The translations under genes were made by a program, and so were the position numbers. From an uncultured Anaerococcus sp. (GTDB lineage: Bacteria; Bacillota; Clostridia; Tissierellales; Peptoniphilaceae): 31,210 bases of DNA. Where the stretch lies: positions 1 through 31,210 of the forward strand of contig CALTXP010000008.1 in assembly GCA_943913325.1 (NCBI GenBank), given 5' to 3'. Below the pieces are notes generated by a model, which saw only the letters and a list, made by a program, of their open reading frames with translations, made no database searches and was not told the origin of the DNA. Positions 7,284 to 15,292 of the stretch are shown here, piece after piece. Position 1 is the stretch's first letter. Every line of letters starts with the position of its first letter.

Positions 7284-8465
7284 TTATCTTTCAACGATAA
7301 CTGCTGTACCCATTCCGCCACCTATACATAAAGTAGCTAGACCTTTTTTAACATCTCTTTTTTCCATTTCATATAATAATGTTGTTAATATTCTAGCACC
7401 AGATGCTCCGATTGGGTGTCCAAGTGCGATAGCTCCACCATTAACATTTACTATATCAGTATTTAAACCTAATTCTTTGATTACTGATAAGGCTTGAGCA
7501 GCAAAAGCTTCGTTAGCTTCAATTAGTTCCATATCATCTAATGATAGGTTAGCTTTTTCTAATGCTTTTCTTACTGTTGGGATTGGGCCTGTACCCATGA
7601 TTGCTGGATCTACACCTTCTGTAGCATATGAAACTATAGTTGCAAGTGGTTTAATTCCTAATTCTTTGGCTTTTTCTTCACTCATTATAATTAATGCAGA
7701 AGCACCATCATTAATACCTGAAGCGTTAGCAGCTGTAACAGAACCACCTTTTTTGAAAGCTGGTTTAAGTTTTGATATTCCTTCAACTGTTACACCCTCT
7801 TTGATGTATTCATCATCTTCAACTACAGTAACATTACCTTTTCTATCTTTTATTTCTACAGGTACGATTTCATCTTTAAATCTACCTTCTTTTCTTGCTT
7901 TTTCAGCTCTATTTTGGCTTTCTGCAGCAAGTTGATCTTGTTCTTCACGTGTTAGACCATATTTTTCAACGATATTTTCAGCTGTCATTCCCATTGGATA
8001 GCCTTCAAATGCATCTGTAAGACCATCTCTCATCATATCATCAACAAATTTTTTGTCTCCCATCTTAGCTCCCCATCTAGCTTCTTGAACTAAATATGGT
8101 GCATTTGACATAGATTCTGTACCACCTGCAAGTACTATATCATCATCTCCTGCCATGATCATTTGAGTTGCTAAAGATACTGATCTAAGACCTGATCCAC
8201 AAAGAATATTTAAAGTCATAGCTGGTTTTTCTTTTGGAATACCTGAGTGAATTGATACTTGACGAGCTACGTTTTGTCCTTGTCCTGCTTGAAGAACACA
8301 ACCTAATACTGTTTCATCTACATCTTCTGGTTTAATTCCAGCTCTTTTGATAGCTTCTTTAGCTGCTATAACACCTAAATCTACCGCTGTTAATGATTTT
8401 AACGCACCACCGTTTGATCCTACTGGAGTTCTTACTGCACTTGCTATTACTACTTTTCTAGTCAT
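7284..8465 (-). CDS. thlA: Acetyl-CoA C-acetyltransferase (thiolase)
   Basis: A biosynthetic-type thiolase (393 residues, normal length) that condenses two acetyl-CoA to acetoacetyl-CoA, the first step toward butyrate. The nucleophile is Cys89 in [12 protein letters not shown], His350 lies in [11 protein letters not shown], and the second catalytic Cys380 is in [10 protein letters not shown]. It has the [11 protein letters not shown] motif. The start ATG follows AAAGGAT. It is the last gene of bcd-etfB-etfA-crt-hbd-thl, 65 bases after hbd, and is followed by the operon terminator. Confidence 0.97.
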   Translation of the reverse strand: MTRKVVIASAVRTPVGSNGGALKSLTAVDLGVIAAKEAIKRAGIKPEDVDETVLGCVLQAGQGQNVARQVSIHSGIPKEKPAMTLNILCGSGLRSVSLATQMIMAGDDDIVLAGGTESMSNAPYLVQEARWGAKMGDKKFVDDMMRDGLTDAFEGYPMGMTAENIVEKYGLTREEQDQLAAESQNRAEKARKEGRFKDEIVPVEIKDRKGNVTVVEDDEYIKEGVTVEGISKLKPAFKKGGSVTAANASGINDGASALIIMSEEKAKELGIKPLATIVSYATEGVDPAIMGTGPIPTVRKALEKANLSLDDMELIEANEAFAAQALSVIKELGLNTDIVNVNGGAIALGHPIGASGARILTTLLYEMEKRDVKKGLATLCIGGGMGTAVIVER

Positions 8466-8530
8466 TTTATATCCTTTCTTAAATTACAAAATTCTTTACT
8501 AAAGTTACCAAATTTCTTACTTATTGTTAC

Positions 8531-9373
8531 TTATTTACTATAATCGTAGAATCCCTTACCAGATTTTCTACCTAATTCACCTGCTGCTACTTTTTGTCTA
8601 AGAAGAACTGGAGCTGCATATTTATCAGATCCTATTGTATCTTTTAGATAGTCCATAATGTTTAATACTATGTCTAAACCGATTAAATCAGCTAATTCTA
8701 ATGGTCCCATTGGGTGATTTGCACCTAATTTCATAGCTGTATCAATGCCTTCAGGAGATGATAATCCTTCTTGAAGACAATAAATACCTTCTGATATCAT
8801 TGGAACAAGAATTCTATTTACTACAAATCCTGGAGCTTCTTTAACTTCTACTGGTGTTTTACCAATTTCTTCAACAATAGATTTTACTTTTTCTACAGTT
8901 TCATCACTTGTTGTAAGACCTTTTATAAGTTCTACAAGTTTCATTACTGCTGCTGGATTAAAGAAGTGCATACCAATTACTTTATCAGCTCTATTTGTAG
9001 CTGCTGCAATTTCTGTTATAGAAATTGATGATGTATTTGAAGCAAGTATTGTCTTTTCATCACAAAGTTCACATAGCTCTTTGAAAATAGATTTTTTGAT
9101 TTCTGGATTTTCACTTGCTGCTTCTACAATAAGATCACAATCTTTAAGTTCATTTACATCTGTTGTAAAGTTTAATCTACCTAGATATTCATCTTTTTGT
9201 TCAGCTGTCATTCTTTCTTTTGCAACTGATTTCTCAAAAGATTTAGTAATAGTACTTTTTCCTTTTTCAACAAATTCTTCGCTGATATCTCTTACAACAA
9301 CATCATAGTGTTTGCTCATTACTTCTGCTATACCAGCACCCATTGTACCTGCGCCTATTACACCAATTTTCAT
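8531..9373 (-). CDS. hbd: 3-hydroxybutyryl-CoA dehydrogenase
   Basis: Reduces acetoacetyl-CoA to 3-hydroxybutyryl-CoA with NAD(P)H. It has 280 residues, typical of the clostridial enzyme. The N-terminal Rossmann motif is MKIGVIGAGTMGAGIAEV, followed by ASNTSSISITEIA, the catalytic His136 in GMHFFNPAAVMKLVE, and PGFVVNRILVPM leading into the C-terminal helical domain, which ends RKSGKGFYDY. I chose the ATG at 9371-9373 because AAGGAG lies six bases upstream; an in-frame start eight codons earlier would overlap the crt stop. It is the fifth gene of the butyrate operon, 10 bases after crt. Confidence 0.97.
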   Translation of the reverse strand: MKIGVIGAGTMGAGIAEVMSKHYDVVVRDISEEFVEKGKSTITKSFEKSVAKERMTAEQKDEYLGRLNFTTDVNELKDCDLIVEAASENPEIKKSIFKELCELCDEKTILASNTSSISITEIAAATNRADKVIGMHFFNPAAVMKLVELIKGLTTSDETVEKVKSIVEEIGKTPVEVKEAPGFVVNRILVPMISEGIYCLQEGLSSPEGIDTAMKLGANHPMGPLELADLIGLDIVLNIMDYLKDTIGSDKYAAPVLLRQKVAAGELGRKSGKGFYDYSK

Positions 9374-9383
9374 ATTACTCTCC

Positions 9384-10163
9384 TTATTTGTTTTCAAATT
9401 CAGCTTTTTCTTTATTAATAAAAGCCTTAGTTCCAGTCTTCATATCTTCAGTTGAGAATGTCAAAGCAAAATCATTCTCTTCGATTCTTAACCCAGAATC
9501 TATATCTACTTGACCACCAGTATTGATAGCCTCTTTAGATAGTTTAACAGCTATTGGAGCCTTACTAGCAATATTATTAGCTATTTCGCTTACTCTTTCT
9601 TCTAGCTTATCAACTTCTACAACGTCTTGAACCAAACCAATTTCTAATGCTTTATCTGCTTTGATATTTTCTGCAGAATAGATTAAGTATTTTGCCCAAC
9701 CTTGTCCTACAAGTCTTTGAAGTCTTTGAGTTCCACCAAATCCTGGCATAATTCCAAGACCTACTTCTGGTTGACCAAATAAAGCTTTGTTGCTAGCAAT
9801 TCTAATATCACAAGACATAGCTAATTCACAGCCACCACCTAAAGCAAATCCATTAACCTGAGCTATAACAGGAATAGCTAATCTTTCTATTTTTCTAAAT
9901 ACCGCTATACCTTTTTTACCAAAATCACGTGCCTTGATTGAATTTAGCTCAGACATTTCCTTTATATCAGCACCTGCGACAAATGATCTACCTTCTCCAG
10001 TAATAATTAATACCCTTAAATCGTTATTACTATTTACTTCTTCTAAAGCTTTATCTAAATCTTCTAAGACATCGGAATTAAGAGCATTTAATGCATCTGG
10101 CCTATTAATTGTTATTTTTGCAATTGATTCATTTATTTCATATTTTATGGTCTCATAGCTCAT
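9384..10163 (-). CDS. crt: Enoyl-CoA hydratase (3-hydroxybutyryl-CoA dehydratase, crotonase)
   Basis: Dehydrates 3-hydroxybutyryl-CoA to crotonyl-CoA. A 259-residue crotonase-fold protein with the oxyanion-hole segments SFVAGADIKEM and NGFALGGGCELAMSCD, and both glutamates of true hydratases: Glu in GGCEL and Glu in GQPEVGLGIMPGFGGTQRL. The start ATG (10161-10163) follows a perfect GGAGG by six bases; longer in-frame versions reach into the intergenic hairpin and are unlikely. The 106-base gap after etfA holds a hairpin, so expression of crt-hbd-thl may be tuned separately from bcd-etfBA. Confidence 0.95.
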   Translation of the reverse strand: MSYETIKYEINESIAKITINRPDALNALNSDVLEDLDKALEEVNSNNDLRVLIITGEGRSFVAGADIKEMSELNSIKARDFGKKGIAVFRKIERLAIPVIAQVNGFALGGGCELAMSCDIRIASNKALFGQPEVGLGIMPGFGGTQRLQRLVGQGWAKYLIYSAENIKADKALEIGLVQDVVEVDKLEERVSEIANNIASKAPIAVKLSKEAINTGGQVDIDSGLRIEENDFALTFSTEDMKTGTKAFINKEKAEFENK

Positions 10164-10210
10164 AAGTTCCCTCCTAATATTTAAAAATAAATTCAAATTT
10201 ATAAAATTAA

Positions 10211-10254
10211 AGCTACCCATATATTTATTATAAAATTTTAAATATCAGGTAGCT
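10211..10254 (-). terminator. Intra-operon hairpin between etfA and crt
   Basis: On the minus strand AGCTACC and GGTAGCT close a long stem with an inner ATATTTA/TAAATAT pairing, followed by a T-rich stretch (TTTAATTTTAT). It could be a leaky terminator or an RNA-processing/stability element. The genes on either side clearly belong to one pathway, so full termination is unlikely. Confidence 0.5.
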
Positions 10255-10269
10255 CAAATCTCTTATTTA

Positions 10270-11274
10270 TTATTTATTAGCTTTTGCTAATTTTATTTTC
10301 TTAATTAATTCTGGTACAACCTCATTAATATCACCTATAATTCCAACATCTGCAACATTAAAAATATTTGCATCTGGATTTTTATTTACTGCTACAATTA
10401 AGTCAGATTCTTCCATTCCAGCCAAATGTTGAATAGCACCAGAAATACCTAAGGCTATATAAAGGTTTGGTCTTACAGTTTTACCAGTTTGACCAACTTG
10501 ACGATCCTTATCTACCCAGCCTTGATCTACTACTGCTCTTGAAGAAGAAACTTCACCTTCTAAAGTTTCTGCTAATTCATAAGCTAATTTCATATTTTCA
10601 GCTGAACCAATTCCGCGTCCTACTGAAACTAGAACTTCAGCATCTTCAATTTTAATCTTCTTTTTATCAGCTAATTTTTCTTCAATTATTTGAATATTAA
10701 CATCACTATCTTCTAGTTCTACTTCATATTTATTAACTTCACCAGTTCTATTTTTATCATTAGCTAGTTTTGGCATAACGCCTGGTCTAACTGTAGACAT
10801 TTGTGGTCTAGCCTCTGGCGATTGAATAGTAGCTAATAGATTACCACCGAAAGTTGGACGAGTCATATTCAATAATCCAGCTTCTTCATCTATTTCAAGC
10901 TTTGTACAATCAGCTGTTAGTCCACATCCTACTCTTGCAGAAACTCTAGGTGCTAGATCACGACCAATTGATGTCGCACCAAATAAAACGATTTGTGGTT
11001 TTAAGTCATTTATTATTGTTGTCATTACCTTTACATAAGGTTCTGTTACATACTTTTCAAGTTTATCATCTTCTACATAATAAACTTTATCAGCTCCATA
11101 GGAAATTAGTTCTTGTGTTAAATCTGAAACTTTTTTCCCTGAAACTACTGCAATAACTTCTTCTTTTAATTCATCTGCTAATTCGCGCGCTTTACCGATT
11201 AGTTCTAATGACACGCTTTGTAGGTTGCCATCCCTTTGTTCGCAAACTACTAATACATCTTTATATTCGCTCAT
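10270..11274 (-). CDS. etfA: Electron transfer flavoprotein alpha subunit
   Basis: EtfA, 334 residues. It carries the mobile FAD that passes electrons between EtfB and butyryl-CoA dehydrogenase. The N-terminal domain includes VLFGATSIGRDLAPRVSARV and TADCTKLEID. The C-terminal FAD domain shows VLVSVGRGIG, EVSSSRAVVDQGW, RQVGQTGKTVRPNLYIALG, ISGAIQHLAGM, NKNPDANIF and GDINEVVPEL. The start follows AAGGAG. It lies 10 bases after etfB in the butyrate operon. In anaerobes of this type the Bcd-EtfAB complex bifurcates electrons from NADH to crotonyl-CoA and ferredoxin; the gene setting supports that role. Confidence 0.97.
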   Translation of the reverse strand: MSEYKDVLVVCEQRDGNLQSVSLELIGKARELADELKEEVIAVVSGKKVSDLTQELISYGADKVYYVEDDKLEKYVTEPYVKVMTTIINDLKPQIVLFGATSIGRDLAPRVSARVGCGLTADCTKLEIDEEAGLLNMTRPTFGGNLLATIQSPEARPQMSTVRPGVMPKLANDKNRTGEVNKYEVELEDSDVNIQIIEEKLADKKKIKIEDAEVLVSVGRGIGSAENMKLAYELAETLEGEVSSSRAVVDQGWVDKDRQVGQTGKTVRPNLYIALGISGAIQHLAGMEESDLIVAVNKNPDANIFNVADVGIIGDINEVVPELIKKIKLAKANK

Positions 11275-11284
11275 TAAAAACTCC

Positions 11285-12070
11285 TTAAATTAAAAATTCT
11301 CCGGCTAACTTATCAACTATGATATTAGCGCCCTCTTCTGCTTCTACATCAAAAACTTTTCCTGCTTGTTTAGCACCTTTTGTAAAGGATCTTTTAACTC
11401 TTGTAGGCGAACCAGCTAAACCTATATTAGATCTATCAACCTCAATATCATCAACAGTCCAAATTTTGACTAAATCTTCTCTATTAACATCAAATACTTT
11501 AGATACTCTCATATATCTAGGGCTATTCATTTCTCCTAAAGTAGTTATTAATACTGGGAAATTTGCTTTTATTATCTGATATCTATCTTCAAATTGTCTT
11601 TGTAATGTTATATTAGAACCATTAACCTCTTTTATATCTTCAACATATGAAATAGATGGAATACCTAGGTGCTCAGCAGTTTGTGGTCCTACTTGTGCTG
11701 TATCACCATCTATAGCTTGACGTCCTGCAATAATCAAATCATAATCTAAATTATTGACTGCTGCTGCTAACGCTGTTGAAGTAGCCCATGTATCAGCTCC
11801 ACCAAATGCTCTATCTGTTAATAATATAACTTCATCACATCCCATAGCATAAGCTTCTTTAAGTGCTTCTGCTGCTTGTGGAGGTCCCATGGATAATACT
11901 GTAACGTGGGCCCCATTTTCGTCTTTAATTTTTAATGCTTCTTCTATACCTGCTTTATCATCCGGATTTATGATTGAAGGAAGACCTTCTCTCATAATTC
12001 TTCCAGTTTCTTGGTCAATTTTTACTTCATTTGTATCTGGTACTTGTTTTACTAAAACTACAATATTCAT
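11285..12070 (-). CDS. etfB: Electron transfer flavoprotein beta subunit
   Basis: EtfB, 261 residues, partner of EtfA. It shows the family opening MNIVVLVKQVPDTNEVKID, then LLTDRAFGGADTWATSTAL, and GRQAIDGDTAQVGPQTAEHLG, the nucleotide-binding loop that in clostridial bifurcating Etfs holds the second FAD. TLGEMNSPRYMRV is the usual recognition-loop segment. The start ATG follows AGGAG. It lies nine bases after bcd. Bifurcation is inferred from similarity of these motifs to clostridial Bcd-Etf systems, not shown by the sequence alone. Confidence 0.97.
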   Translation of the reverse strand: MNIVVLVKQVPDTNEVKIDQETGRIMREGLPSIINPDDKAGIEEALKIKDENGAHVTVLSMGPPQAAEALKEAYAMGCDEVILLTDRAFGGADTWATSTALAAAVNNLDYDLIIAGRQAIDGDTAQVGPQTAEHLGIPSISYVEDIKEVNGSNITLQRQFEDRYQIIKANFPVLITTLGEMNSPRYMRVSKVFDVNREDLVKIWTVDDIEVDRSNIGLAGSPTRVKRSFTKGAKQAGKVFDVEAEEGANIIVDKLAGEFLI

Positions 12071-12079
12071 TCTAAACTC

Positions 12080-13225
12080 CTAAGCTAATAAGTTTCCACT
12101 AATTACCATTCTTTGAACTTCTGATGTACCTTCATAGATTTCTGTAATCTTTGCATCACGCATCATACGTTCAACTGGATAGTCTCTTGTATAACCATAA
12201 CCACCGTATAATTGTACACATTTAGTTGTAACATCCATAGCTGTTTCTGCCGCAAATAATTTAGCATGAGCTGCTGATACACTATAAGGAAGTCCATTAT
12301 CCTTATCACAAGCTGCTTTATAAACTAACAATCTAGCTGCTTCTATTTCGTTCGCTAAGTTAGCTAATTGGAATTGAGTGTTTTGGAATTTTGATAGGCT
12401 TCTACCAAATTGTTCTCTTTCTTTTACATAATCTATTGTTTTTTCAAGAGCTCCCTCAGCAATACCTAAAGCTTGAGCTGCAATTCCAATACGTCCACCA
12501 TCTAGAGTTGACATAGCAACCTTAAATCCCTTACCTTCTTTACCAAGTAAATTTTCAGCAGGAATCTTGCAATCTTCAAATATTAATTCGCAAGTAAGTG
12601 AGCCATGAATACCTAGTTTTTTCTCAGGTAATCCTACAGTAAATCCTGGAGTATCCTTTTCAACTATGAAAGCAGATATTCCATGATTTCCTTTTGTCTT
12701 ATCAGTCATAGCAATTATTACAAAAGTATCTGCTAATGTTGCATTTGTGATAAAAATCTTTGAACCATTTAAAACATAATATTTCCCATCATCTGTTAAA
12801 CTAGCTGTAGTTTGTTGCATTGAAGCATCTGTACCAGCCATAGGTTCAGTTAAAGCAAACGCACCAATGTGTTCACCAGTTGCAAGTTTTGTTAAATATT
12901 TTTGTTTTTGTTCTTCAGTTCCATATTTTTCTATTGGCCAAGCACAAAGTGATGTATGCCCTGAAATAATAACCCCAGTCGCAGCACAAGCTTTGGACAA
13001 TTCTTCTATGGCCATTATATAGCCTAAATAGTCTCCACCTTCTCCACCATATTCTTTAGGAATAGGTATTCCAAAAAAGCCTGCATCTTTTAATTTGGGA
13101 ATGTTTTCATATGGTGGTCTCTCTTCTTCATCAATAATTGCTGCTAGAGGTTCAACTTCACGGATTGCAAAGTCTTCATACATGTCTCTTAGCATTTTGT
13201 GTGTATTGTCAATAGTAAAATCCAT
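12080..13225 (-). CDS. bcd: Butyryl-CoA dehydrogenase
   Basis: Short-chain acyl-CoA dehydrogenase, 381 residues, that reduces crotonyl-CoA to butyryl-CoA with EtfAB. It shows ALTEPMAGTDAS, FITNATLADTFVI, FEDCKIPAENLLG, STLDGGRIGIAAQALG, and catalytic Glu365 in EIYEGTSEVQR. It is the first gene of the operon, with AAAGGAG five bases before the ATG and a perfect promoter 46 bases further up. It is clearly a paralogue of the first 381 residues of the fusion protein at 3423-5120 but lacks the EtfA extension, so the two probably differ in substrate or electron partner. Confidence 0.96.
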   Translation of the reverse strand: MDFTIDNTHKMLRDMYEDFAIREVEPLAAIIDEEERPPYENIPKLKDAGFFGIPIPKEYGGEGGDYLGYIMAIEELSKACAATGVIISGHTSLCAWPIEKYGTEEQKQKYLTKLATGEHIGAFALTEPMAGTDASMQQTTASLTDDGKYYVLNGSKIFITNATLADTFVIIAMTDKTKGNHGISAFIVEKDTPGFTVGLPEKKLGIHGSLTCELIFEDCKIPAENLLGKEGKGFKVAMSTLDGGRIGIAAQALGIAEGALEKTIDYVKEREQFGRSLSKFQNTQFQLANLANEIEAARLLVYKAACDKDNGLPYSVSAAHAKLFAAETAMDVTTKCVQLYGGYGYTRDYPVERMMRDAKITEIYEGTSEVQRMVISGNLLA

Positions 13226-13243
13226 ACAAACTCCTTTAACATT

Positions 13244-13261
13244 TTGTTATTTCTTTAACTT
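13244..13261. promoter_or_regulatory. Rex-like redox operator in the bcd leader
   Basis: TTGTTAT-TTCT-TTAACTT matches 11 of 14 defined positions of the Rex box TTGTTAA-N4-TTAACAA. It lies 10 bases downstream of the -10, where a repressor would block transcription. Rex (NADH/NAD+ sensor) controls butyrate genes in Clostridium. No rex gene is in the window, so this is a motif-based inference. Confidence 0.5.
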
Positions 13262-13270
13262 TCAATTTTT

Positions 13271-13299
13271 ATTATATCTCAATCTTTTACTTTTGTCAA
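13271..13299 (-). promoter_or_regulatory. Consensus sigma-A promoter of the butyrate operon
   Basis: Minus-strand TTGACA (13294-13299), 17-base spacer, TATAAT (13271-13276): a perfect match to the consensus, implying very strong basal transcription and a need for repression. Confidence 0.93.
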
Positions 13300-13459
13300 A
13301 ATTTTAATCAACTTTAAACCTACTCTAATAATTAATTTGATTAATTTTAACAATGATATTACTCATAGTATAAAACTCATATGTTCATATTAATTCACCC
13401 TAACTTTATAAGATTAAATATACCTTGAGTACCAAAAATAAACTATAGAATAACCTTTT

Positions 13460-13494
13460 AAAAAATCAGACACAAATATTTATTTATGTCTGAT
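13460..13494 (-). terminator. Terminator of the superoxide reductase gene
   Basis: ATCAGACA (13465-13472) pairs with TGTCTGAT (13487-13494) around a 14-base AT-rich loop; on the minus strand six T residues follow. It lies 19 bases after the superoxide reductase stop. Confidence 0.82.
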
Positions 13495-13513
13495 CTTTAT
13501 AAAATATATTTTG

Positions 13514-13876
13514 TTAATCTAATTCTTTAGAATTTTCCCAAAGTCCGTGAATATTGCAATAACTTAATGCATAGAATGTACCTTTTTTATCTGTTTTTAA
13601 GATAGCTGTTGCACTTGGTACTGATAATAAGTCTTCTTCTCCATGAGCATTGAATTCATATGAAGTAATTTCTGTTGGGAATTTTGCACCTTCAGCTTGG
13701 AAGAAAACTTTAATCCATGCAATATGATGTTCTAATGTATTTGGATGTTCGATTTCAGATCCTACTTCTGCAGTAACTTTGATTCTACCATCTTCTAATT
13801 TTTCAAACTCTATTTCTGGAACGTGTTTTTCGCTATTCCAATCTCCAGTTTGAACAGTTTCTGTTAATTTTGTCAT
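13514..13876 (-). CDS. Superoxide reductase (desulfoferrodoxin/neelaredoxin family)
   Basis: A 120-residue single-domain (1Fe, neelaredoxin-type) superoxide reductase, which reduces superoxide to peroxide in the cytoplasm of anaerobes without making oxygen. Ligands of the Fe(His4Cys) site are visible: KHVP near the N-terminus, EIEHPNTLEHHIAWI in the middle, and Cys and His in CNIHGLW near the end. There is no N-terminal rubredoxin-like CxxC domain. The start is the ATG at 13874-13876, five bases after GGAGG; an in-frame TTG further up lies within that site. It has its own promoter and terminator, so it is probably monocistronic. It helps explain the oxygen tolerance of an otherwise strict anaerobe. 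Confidence 0.93.
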   Translation of the reverse strand: MTKLTETVQTGDWNSEKHVPEIEFEKLEDGRIKVTAEVGSEIEHPNTLEHHIAWIKVFFQAEGAKFPTEITSYEFNAHGEEDLLSVPSATAILKTDKKGTFYALSYCNIHGLWENSKELD

Positions 13877-13925
13877 ATTTACCTCCAAATTTACTAATTA
13901 AATATGTACAATATTCTATCTATAT

Positions 13926-13955
13926 ATAATATACAGGAATTAACTAGGAAATCAA
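13926..13955 (-). promoter_or_regulatory. Promoter of the superoxide reductase gene
   Basis: Minus-strand TTGATT (13950-13955), 18-base spacer, TATTAT (13926-13931). The -35 overlaps the stop codon of hisS. Confidence 0.6.
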
Positions 13956-15250
13956 TTACCAAAATCTAAACTATCTATAGATTTATTAAATTGTTCACCA
14001 GTCTCCATATTTTTAATGGAAACTTCATTTTTAGAAACTTCATCTTCTCCAATGATTATTACATAGTTAGTATTAATTTTATCTGCATAATTAATTTTTT
14101 TCTTAAACTTACCTTTTTCTAAATAAATATCTGCCTGCTCTCCTTCTTCTTTTAATCTTTTCAAAACATCTATAGCATAAAAATTATACTTACTATCCAT
14201 AGGAAGTATCAAAATATTAACTTTGTTTTTCTTTTTATCCTCTATTAATCCAAGTTCTTTTAGTTGATAGAATAATCTAGTTAAGCCAATAGACATTCCA
14301 ACACCCGGTAAGTTTTGTTTGGTAAAATTACTTGCTAAATTCTCATATCTACCACCTGAACATACAGATCCTATAGATTCATATCCATCTATAAAAGTTT
14401 CATAAACTGTAGATGTATAATAATCTAATCCGCGGGTGATACTCAAATCAATCTTAATATTACTATCATCTACGCCAAATTTTACCATATATTCGTATAC
14501 AGTTTTTAGTTCTTCTAATCCTTCTTTATATATATCATTATCAGATAAATCAGATAACTTCTCTATTGTTTCTTTATTAGATAGATTAGATCCAATAAAT
14601 TCTATAATTTTATTAGACTTTTCTTTACCTATAATATCATTTAAAATATCAGTGGTCTTTTCTAAGCCGATTTTATCTTTCTTATCAATTGTCCTTAAAA
14701 CTTCTGTAGTATCTTCTATATCTAAAGATTTAAAGAATCCATTGAGAAGCTTTCTATTGTTAATATGAAAAGTTATATTTGGAAAATCTATTCTCTTAAA
14801 AGCTTCATACATTACACAGGCAAGTAAAGCATCATTATATATAGAAAGATTATTGTGTCCTATTATATCTACATCAGCTTGATAAAACTCTTTATATCTT
14901 CCCTTTTGATTGCGTTCTCCCCTATAAACTTTACCAACTTGATAGCGCTTGAAAGGAAAGCTCAATTCAGAAAAGTGTTCTGAAACATAACGAGCTAGGG
15001 GTACGGTCAAGTCAAATCTTAAGCTCATATCCTTAGAATCACTAGCTATCTCAAAAATTTGTTTTTCTGTCTCTCCTCCACCTTTAGCAAAGAGAATTTC
15101 ATTTTTTTCTATAACTGGGGTATCAATAGATGAAAATCCATAATCTTTAAAAGTTTCTTCAATTGTAGCTTTCATTTCATCCAAAACTTTTTGTTCATCT
15201 GGAAGTAATTCCATAATACCAGCAATAGTTGATGGTTTTATAATATCCAT
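13952..15250 (-). CDS. hisS: Histidine--tRNA ligase
   Basis: A class II aminoacyl-tRNA synthetase, 432 residues, that charges tRNA-His. It shows GGGETEKQIFEI, RFDLTVPLARYV, motif 2 in KVYRGERNQKGRYKEFYQ with ADVDIIG after it, the histidine-binding motif GLDYYTSTVYE, motif 3 near GVGMSIGLTRLFYQL, and a C-terminal anticodon-binding domain (NILILPMD onward). Motif 2 differs from the common Firmicutes form (ERPQxGRxRQFHQ) and belongs to a divergent HisRS clade, so the genome may hold another hisS elsewhere. It starts after AGGAG, 42 bases downstream of brnQ without a terminator, so they are probably cotranscribed. Confidence 0.93.
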   Translation of the reverse strand: MDIIKPSTIAGIMELLPDEQKVLDEMKATIEETFKDYGFSSIDTPVIEKNEILFAKGGGETEKQIFEIASDSKDMSLRFDLTVPLARYVSEHFSELSFPFKRYQVGKVYRGERNQKGRYKEFYQADVDIIGHNNLSIYNDALLACVMYEAFKRIDFPNITFHINNRKLLNGFFKSLDIEDTTEVLRTIDKKDKIGLEKTTDILNDIIGKEKSNKIIEFIGSNLSNKETIEKLSDLSDNDIYKEGLEELKTVYEYMVKFGVDDSNIKIDLSITRGLDYYTSTVYETFIDGYESIGSVCSGGRYENLASNFTKQNLPGVGMSIGLTRLFYQLKELGLIEDKKKNKVNILILPMDSKYNFYAIDVLKRLKEEGEQADIYLEKGKFKKKINYADKINTNYVIIIGEDEVSKNEVSIKNMETGEQFNKSIDSLDFGN

Positions 15251-15292
15251 TATTATCTCCTAGATTTTTTATTTTAATAACATATATATATT

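Noticed and set aside
15251..15292. T-box leader before hisS
   Set aside because: The gap after brnQ is only 42 bases and holds no T-box sequence or terminator; none is visible before brnQ either.
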